NCBI RefSeq assembly: GCF_028583425.1
Contig: NC_072801.1
Location: 65,177,766 to 65,241,765 of the forward strand
Direction of reading: 5' to 3'
From: Eublepharis macularius
Lineage: Eukaryota > Chordata > Lepidosauria > Squamata > Eublepharidae
DNA length: 64,000 nt
Position 1 is the first letter of the stretch. The number at the start of each line of letters is the position of its first letter. The position numbers and the translations under genes are program-made. Below the pieces are notes generated by a model. It ran no database searches, had not been told where the DNA came from, and saw only the letters and a list, made by a program, of their open reading frames with translations. Of the stretch, positions 60,201 to 64,000 are shown in pieces.

Positions 60201-60646
60201 CTCCACAAACCCCTCCTTCCCCAGGCTCCACCCACAAAATCTCCAGGAATTTCTCAACCTGGAGTTGGCATTCCTACCTCACTTAAACTGCATTCAGCTC
60301 CGAGTTAAGACAGGTCACATGTACAAGGCTACAGTGAATCAGATCTAGATAACCTGAACCACATCCCAAACTCACCACTCGCTGGAGGCCACAGATCCGG
60401 AGGCAGATCTGGAAAGAGGCCCCGGATGCCCTCAAGGAACGTCTGGCAGGTCTGTTCCCCTTTGATCTGGACTTTAACCAAGAGCCTGCGGATCTTCTCT
60501 TTCGGGTCCGACAACTTATCCAAAACTTCATAGTCAGCCTCCGAAACAAGGCCCTGGGCAGCTGTGTCGTCCAAGATGAGATCAGGTGCTCTTTGGAGGA
60601 AGGTGATGAGCTTTTCACGGCCCCTCCGGATCGTCTCGAAGGCCAT
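40579..60646 (-). CDS. CARD plus very-large-GTPase protein, CARD6/URGCP/VLIG family, four coding exons
   Basis: Coding exons: 60646-60376 (CARD), 49557-49426, 46308-46237, 45272-40579. Every junction joins phase 1 to phase 2 without a stop, giving 1722 residues. Order: CARD at about 8-82; acidic linker at about 91-158; SFLMKLGLHKRSSRKLTMRE at about 160-180; a nucleotide-free pseudo-GTPase module (CQFALPLILPPP, RMGTSSLSKSRLLN, GLIEISWYFPGG, NLRGD) at about 270-510; a real G domain with P-loop GVQSTGKSTLLN at about 772 and switch DTEG at about 825; a long helical region; and a CxxCPFC / H-x4-H C-terminus with YYPDW and YWKFVFKEFNQRF. CARD-plus-GTPase order matches CARD6; the complete second half matches URGCP and interferon-induced very large GTPases. 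Probably cytosolic innate-immune signalling; function is inferred. Confidence 0.88.
46237..46308 (-). CDS. acidic linker exon of the CARD/GTPase gene
   Basis: 72 bases after CCCTCTTTCAG, encoding EELENVPGGQELGQEPMETE then MFD. The donor GTGAGG at 46236 keeps the frame into the main exon. A second donor, GTAAGC after 46160, would lengthen the exon by 77 bases and put the main exon out of frame. Confidence 0.75.
46740..47340. mobile_element. LINE 3' region relic
   Basis: Phrases CAAGGTGGATTACAGAGTAT and CTGGCAGGCCATTCCATAAG are common in lizard LINE 3' ends. No RT frame remains. Class uncertain (L2- or CR1-like). Confidence 0.45.
47453..47706 (+). mobile_element. tRNA-derived SINE (GAGCCAGTTTGGTGTAGTGG type)
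   Basis: Near-copy of the SINE at 7731, from GAGAGCCAGTTTGGTGTACT to GGTATATAAATCGAATG and a GTT/ATT tail. Confidence 0.92.
47989..48314. mobile_element. hAT-like element interrupted by a small MITE
   Basis: The ends CAGGGATGCCAACAGGCC and GGCCAGTCGGCAACCCTA are inverted. The flanks share GCTCAA (6 of 8 bases). A relative, more decayed, lies at 23260-23407 (shared phrase CCATGAAAAGCTT). Another element (48055-48193) sits inside it. Confidence 0.65.
48055..48193. mobile_element. MITE with GGCCGTTTCC ends and ATT target duplication
   Basis: 139 bases with inverted ends GGCCGTTTCCACACAGCTTA and GGCTGTTTCCACACGGCTTA, flanked by ATT (48052-48054, 48194-48196). End sequence and 3-bp duplication resemble the palindrome at 5654. 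Confidence 0.75.
49113..49345 (+). mobile_element. tRNA-derived SINE subtype
   Basis: GAGAGCCAGCATGGTGTAAT head, B-box-like AAGTTCAAAGCCCC, CTCACAGGGTTGTTGAGAGG body and an AATAATAATAA tail. Confidence 0.8.
49426..49557 (-). CDS. second coding exon of the CARD/GTPase gene
   Basis: 132 bases between TTCTTTTAG and GTACATGA. It encodes the linker CSPLACSDLNGGCNPAILDN then GGPKNPEVEEAKVKDELLAE. Phase 1 to phase 1, so it fits both neighbours. Low-complexity acidic content resembles the linker after the CARD in CARD6. Confidence 0.75.
50180..50790 (+). mobile_element. LINE fragment with restriction-like endonuclease domain (R2-group, R4-like)
   Basis: Broken frames carry a zinc-knuckle-like C-x2-C...H...C (with ETVSHLISECSKIAQT), then YKARHDRATKLIH, an NTPNIAV / IIDIAIHGD pair matching the PD...D endonuclease core, and KYRDLEIETTRLWKK to ELQKTVLLGTAYILH (frame 50589-50789). 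This order is the C-terminus of RLE-type LINEs of the R2/R4 group. The RT domain is absent. Internal stops and shifts show it is dead. Clade from memory. Confidence 0.75.
50895..51125 (-). mobile_element. tRNA-derived SINE, inverted
   Basis: From ATATACCGCCCTTCTAGACA to AACCACTGTGCTACAGCAGC on the plus strand, the mirror of the GAGCCAGTTTGG family with B-box GGTTCGAATCCC on the minus strand. It directly follows the RLE LINE piece. Confidence 0.85.
54196..54965 (-). mobile_element. tRNA-derived SINE, inverted, split by a hAT-like element
   Basis: The SINE tail is at 54196-54255 (ATACCGCCCTTCTGAACAGA) and its body resumes at 54793-54965 (CTCAGAGCAGTGAACAAAG). The insert 54256-54792 is listed separately. 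Confidence 0.88.
54256..54792. mobile_element. GC-rich hAT-like non-autonomous element, 8-bp target duplication
   Basis: The ends TAGGGTTGCCAGGCC and GGTCTGGCAGCCCTA are inverted. CTCAGAGC flanks it exactly on both sides (54248-54255, 54793-54800). The middle repeats phrases such as CCAAAACGGGC in both directions. Open frames of 140-165 codons here run on both strands and are compositional. Confidence 0.9.
56286..56703. mobile_element. MITE with long inverted ends, second copy
   Basis: The ends share ACACAAGACA and the inner stretches GGAGATGCAATGT and AAAAGACAGAGC in inverted form. Relative of 35275-35716 in opposite orientation. Confidence 0.65.
57330..57549. mobile_element. hAT-like MITE (TAGGGTTGCCA family) with 8-bp duplication
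   Basis: The ends TAGGATTGCCAACCTCC and GGAGCTGGCAACTCTA are inverted. CCAACACC and CCAACGCC flank it (7 of 8 identical). This copy supports the hAT assignment of the family. Confidence 0.82.
58470..59103 (-). mobile_element. tRNA-derived SINE, inverted, split by a CpG-rich hAT-like element
   Basis: SINE tail and body at 58470-58683, tRNA-like head at 59077-59103 (TTAACCACTACACCAAACTG on plus). The insert 58684-59068 is listed separately. Confidence 0.9.
58684..59068. mobile_element. CpG-rich hAT-like element with two CRE palindromes
   Basis: 385 bases with inverted ends CAGGGGCAGC and CAGGGGCGGC. Perfect 8-bp copies of CCTGCGCT flank it (58676-58683, 59069-59076). Two exact TGACGTCA sites lie at 58958-58965 and 58970-58977. 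No transposase. Frames across it are compositional. Confidence 0.92.
59564..59826. mobile_element. inverted-dimer insertion of the AGTCCAGTAGCACC repeat
   Basis: Two copies of the repeat face each other (arms of about 113 bases, 59563-59676 and 59677-59790); only the right copy continues into TACTACAGACTAACACGGCT. A 12-bp duplication TTACACAGGTTG flanks the whole (59552-59563, 59827-59838), so it came in as one event. Confidence 0.85.
60066..60276. mobile_element. hAT-like MITE (TAGGGTTGCCA family)
   Basis: Begins TAGGGTTGCTAACCTCC and ends GGAGTTGGCATTCCTA. No clear duplication remains. Confidence 0.72.
60376..60646 (-). CDS. CARD-encoding first coding exon of the CARD/GTPase gene
   Basis: Starts MAFETIRRGREKLITFLQ. 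The stretch REKLITFLQRAPDLILD, then LVSEADYEVLDKL, then RRLLVKVQIKGEQTCQTFLE, follows the helix pattern of a CARD and is closest in my memory to human CARD6 (KKLLEILQHDPDSILD, LISEEEYETLE, KKGEATCQHFL). The exon begins at 60673 after TCCTCCAG with 27 untranslated bases, so a further 5' exon must exist upstream. The ATG is the first in the exon. The donor GTGAGT leaves phase 1. Confidence 0.88.
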
Positions 60647-60934
60647 GGGCGGGGGACGACTAAGGAAACTGTCCTGGAGGAAAAAAAACTGGTTTTTAAG
60701 GCTGTTTCCTGTTCAGAGAGCTCTCATCCCATTATGTGCTTATGAGGGGAAATTTTCCCTAAAATCCAGTTTAGGGGTTTCCTTTAAGCCTTCAGTCTTT
60801 CAAAAATGTTGGATTTTGATTAGCAAAGTAGATTATCGTGTATTAGAATAGAATAAGAACAGACTCCTGTGTTTAGCTCTAGAAAAATACTTTACTGCTT
60901 ATCAGGGTTAAAAGGTTACATTGGTGAAAAGTAG

Positions 60935-61124
60935 ATCCAGAGGAGTTAGCCGTGTTAGTCTGTAGTAGCAAAATCAAAAAGAGTCCAGTAGCACCTTTAA
61001 GACTAACCAATTTTATTATAGCATAAGCTTTCGAGAATCAAATCTGATGAAGAGAACTTGATTCTCGAAAGCTTATGCTATAATAAAATTGGTTAGTCTT
61101 AAAGGTGCTACTGGACTCTTTTTG
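60935..61124. mobile_element. second inverted-dimer insertion of the AGTCCAGTAGCACC repeat
   Basis: The left copy starts ATCCAGAGGAGTTAGCCGTG and runs into the repeat core. A facing copy begins at about 61044. An exact 15-bp duplication ATTGGTGAAAAGTAG flanks it (60920-60934, 61125-61139). Confidence 0.9.
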
Positions 61125-62129
61125 ATTGGTGAAAAGTAGCTAACTATCTGGCTACTACATCTTGGTGGTCAAAGAGAAAGACCCTGAGAGTGGGTTTAGA
61201 CTCTGAGAACAAAGAGCAATAAACTAGCAATAAGTTGCTAGTTAATTGCCCCCCATAAACTGATTGCCCAATAGCAAATCCCAGATCTTCTTCATTAGGC
61301 ATAAAGACTCCCCTTTCTGTGGCGGGAAACTTAACTCAACAGCTAAGTGGTTCTATGCAAACTAACTGACCAACCAAGTAACAGAACAATTTAACTCTTT
61401 CATGACTGAACGTGGACACTTGCTAAAATCTCAACAAATACCCTAATAAGCATCACCCAAAGTCAAATTGTCAGGCCCCTTTTGACAATTTGTTTAAAAT
61501 AACTTCTGTCAAACTAATATGTTGCAAGACCTGCTCTAGCTGTCCAGAAAATGTCTTCAACAAAATATTTACGTGCTCCCCACTTCTCTGAGCAGGGAGG
61601 GGTCCCAGGGGGCAGTGCCCGAGGAAACCATGCCGAGGGCACAGAGATGCTCCTACACGGTAGAAGATCTGCTATTATCCAGATCCCCAGAAAGAAGAGA
61701 GAGAAAGAGATCTTGCCTTCCCAAGAGACTCCAGCCACCTCACAATGGTCTTTTATCTGCTTTTCTCTGTTTTTCCCTTCCAGCATCTAAAGTGCTTGCA
61801 CACAGAGGTGCAAATCTGCCCTTCCTTTCAGCTGGGGACAGGGGTCACTTCCTCCAAGTCCTGCTGGGTGTTTGAACAGAATCATTTCCTAGATGCATCT
61901 GGCAGGGAGAGCTGTGGTTATCGAAGGCTTATACTACATAGGAATTGGATGCTTTTACTGCTGCAAACTAACACGGCAAACTGACTCCACACCAAAAGGA
62001 GATGTTTACATTTACTAGCAAAGGAATGTTTTGGTTGCCTCCCCGCTAATTGCATCTTGTCCCCTTCTGATATATGTCCCTTCTCTCCCCTCTCCCTCCT
62101 CCTCTTCTGTATTTGACCAGTTTGTATCA

Positions 62130-62215
62130 TGCATCTGACGAAGAGAACTTGATTCTCAAAAGCTTATGCTACAATAAAATTGGTTAGTCTTAAAGGTGCT
62201 ACTGGACTCTTTTTG
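62130..62215 (+). mobile_element. single-arm member of the AGTCCAGTAGCACC repeat family
   Basis: Runs GACGAAGAGAACTTGATTCT to GGTGCTACTGGACTCTTTTT, matching the right arm of the dimers. Confidence 0.82.
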
Positions 62216-62451
62216 AATTTCCTAGGAAAGATCTAAGGAATGCGAGCATTTGTTTTGCCTGTGGTCTCCTCTGAGGCATGCCACTCAAGGCCACGCTCAC
62301 CGAATAGACCTATTCACAATTCCCTGATGCCAAACTCACAAGGCCACATTGCAAGAACACCCTGCCATAAACTGTAAAAAGGCACCTATTGCTGTTGGGT
62401 GCTAGTGTTGGACGGCAGTGTTGCAAAAACACCACCAGCACGGCCTCTCCT

Positions 62452-62742
62452 AAGAGCCCCGTGGTGCAGCGTGGTAAGCTGCAGTACTGCAGCCTAAGCT
62501 CTGCTCATGACCTGAGTTTGATCCTGGTGGAAGCCGGTTCAGGTGGCTGGCTCAAGGTGGACTCAGCCTTCCATCCTTCTGATACCCAGTTTCCTGGGGG
62601 TAAAATGTAGCTGACTGGGGAAGGCAATGGCAAACCACCCCGTAACAAAAGTCTGCCAAGAAAACATCGTGATGTGATATCCCCTCCATGGGTCAGTAAT
62701 GACTTCGTGCTTGCACAGGGGACTACCTTTACCTTTTTATGG
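62452..62742 (+). mobile_element. tRNA-derived SINE (GTGGTAAGCTGCAGTACTGC type)
   Basis: AAGAGCCCCGTGGTGCAGCG head, B-box GAGTTTGATCCTG, tail GGGGACTACCTTTACCTTTT. Forward copy of the family seen inverted at 17758 and 19403. Confidence 0.9.
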
Positions 62743-64000
62743 CCTCTCCTGCAAAGTGAACCAACCCAGATAATGCTTTCCTTGGAAATTCTTGGCAGTT
62801 GGGGAAGCAGGGAGAGCAACAGAACAGTATAACGATGTGTTGTTAAATGTAGGGAGTGCCTGCACAGACTGCTACAATATAGACATGATTCATCTTTTTT
62901 TAATGATTTGTTTTCCTTCAGAATTTTATTTGCATAAAAATGTAATCAAAACTCATGCAGATAATAAACTAGGGTTTCTTTAATGGTGAGCATTCCAGTT
63001 CCTTCAAGAAAACTTGTGTCTTTAATAATTTGGACATTTTGAGAACAAAAGATCAACACCGGCTGGGCATGTGTGCGTGTGTGTGTGGGTGGGTGTGGCC
63101 GAACCAAGTGCCAATGATCAAAGCAGGAATAGCCGGAAACCAGTACGCTCTGCTTCTCATCCCCCGTCCTTCATGGAGGAGGTGCAATGATGGGGAAATC
63201 TTTACCTGCTGACTTTCTGCCTGTCCCACAAGGCACACAATGTGTCTATTTTTAAAAAGAGGCAATTCCGCTGAAAAGTACATGTTCCCGTCTACATAGA
63301 GACAGTGATCTAGTCTCTCTTCACAAGACAATCTTACACACAGATGCTCAAGTGACCATTTTCGCCGAGGGCGATTTAAACTTTAAAAAACTCCCCCCTT
63401 GTTCCAGCTGACCCAAAGTGATGTCATTGTGAGGTCCTGAGTTCCACCACCTCTTTTCCCAGGAAAAAAAGCCCTGCTCTGTTCACTGTTATGTAGGCCA
63501 TTCTTGACTCTTTGTAGTTGTCTTTTTGTTGTGTGATACTTTCCCTCTTTTGCCCTGTCTTTTAATTTTCCACAATAAAAATAAAAAATAATTTTTAAAA
63601 AACTGGAAATGCCTTAAGGACGGACATGCTCTTTTTGATTTGGGGGTGGGGCAGAGGTCTTTGAAATGGGTATTATAACTGGCAGGGTTTTTTTTTACTG
63701 GCTTTGTTGTTTTAGACTGCCATTGTTTTTAGACTGTTTTAGTTCTGCCATTGTATTTAGACTTTTATCACTCAGCTTGGGTTCCAGTTGGCTGAAAAAT
63801 GGAAAAAGAGACCTTCCTCCCAGTTATCGCCCCCTCCTTATTGTGGAGTACCTGGCTTGTAGGTCTTTGAGGGAAGGGTCAACACATTCCCTCTTCCCTT
63901 CACTACCAGATAAATGATATTTGTTTTGTTATAGAGGCAGGCACTGCCAATGTATAAACCTGGGCAGAAACAAGGGAGAGAGAAACCAGCAGGAAGAATT

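Larger units (their letters stand above)
49558..60375. other. 10.8-kb intron of the CARD/GTPase gene
   Basis: No further exon was recognised; the flanking exons join in phase without one. It holds the RLE LINE fragment (50180-50790), inverted tRNA SINEs at 50895, 54196 and 58470, hAT elements at 54256, 57330, 58684 and 60066, an imperfect palindrome near 51510-51725, a long-TIR MITE (56286-56703) and the inverted dimer repeat at 59564. Confidence 0.6.
60674..64000. other. region upstream of the CARD exon
   Basis: The gene's untranslated first exon and promoter should lie here or beyond the window, but none could be pinned down. It holds the inverted dimer (60935-61124), family relics at about 61910-61985 and 62130-62215, a tRNA SINE (62452-62742), a short GT-rich run near 63070 and a fragment at 63421-63476 ending AAAAAAAGCCCTG that matches the hAT element type at 11712. 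Confidence 0.55.

Overview
This window looks like nuclear DNA of a squamate reptile, probably a gecko or close relative. The genes are vertebrate, split by GT-AG introns. The repeats are of squamate type: several tRNA-derived SINE families, 5S-rRNA-derived SINEs, CR1 and L2-like LINE tails, and many short hAT-like elements. The species cannot be read from the sequence alone.

Three protein-coding genes are supported, all on the minus strand. BCKDK (branched-chain ketoacid dehydrogenase kinase) has 11 coding exons between 5257 and 17524. An inferred untranslated leader exon lies at 19968-20034, and a promoter with a first exon at about 27.7-28.0 kb. VKORC1 (vitamin K epoxide reductase) has three coding exons between 32937 and 36657. 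A large CARD-plus-GTPase gene of the CARD6/URGCP/VLIG family runs from 60646 down to 40579 in four coding exons. Its main exon of 4.7 kb encodes almost all of a 1722-residue protein. I rebuilt the exon joins by hand, and every reading phase agrees across the junctions.

Layout: 1-4350 is repeat-rich sequence downstream of BCKDK, with a possible immunoglobulin V-domain remnant at the left edge. 4.35-27.9 kb is BCKDK, with introns full of SINEs, MITEs and one solo LTR. 27.9-32.5 kb is intergenic. 32.5-36.7 kb is VKORC1. 36.8-39.9 kb is intergenic. 39.9-60.7 kb is the CARD/GTPase gene, whose 10.8-kb intron holds an RLE-type LINE fragment and SINEs split by hAT elements. 60.7-64 kb is repeat-rich sequence upstream of that gene.

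BCKDK acts in mitochondrial branched-chain amino-acid breakdown and VKORC1 in the ER vitamin K cycle. They do not form a functional unit; they are neighbours in a synteny block shared with human 16p11.2. The CARD/GTPase gene is probably an innate-immune gene. It is the most interesting item, because it joins a CARD6-like front end to a complete VLIG-type GTPase and C-terminus in one reading frame.
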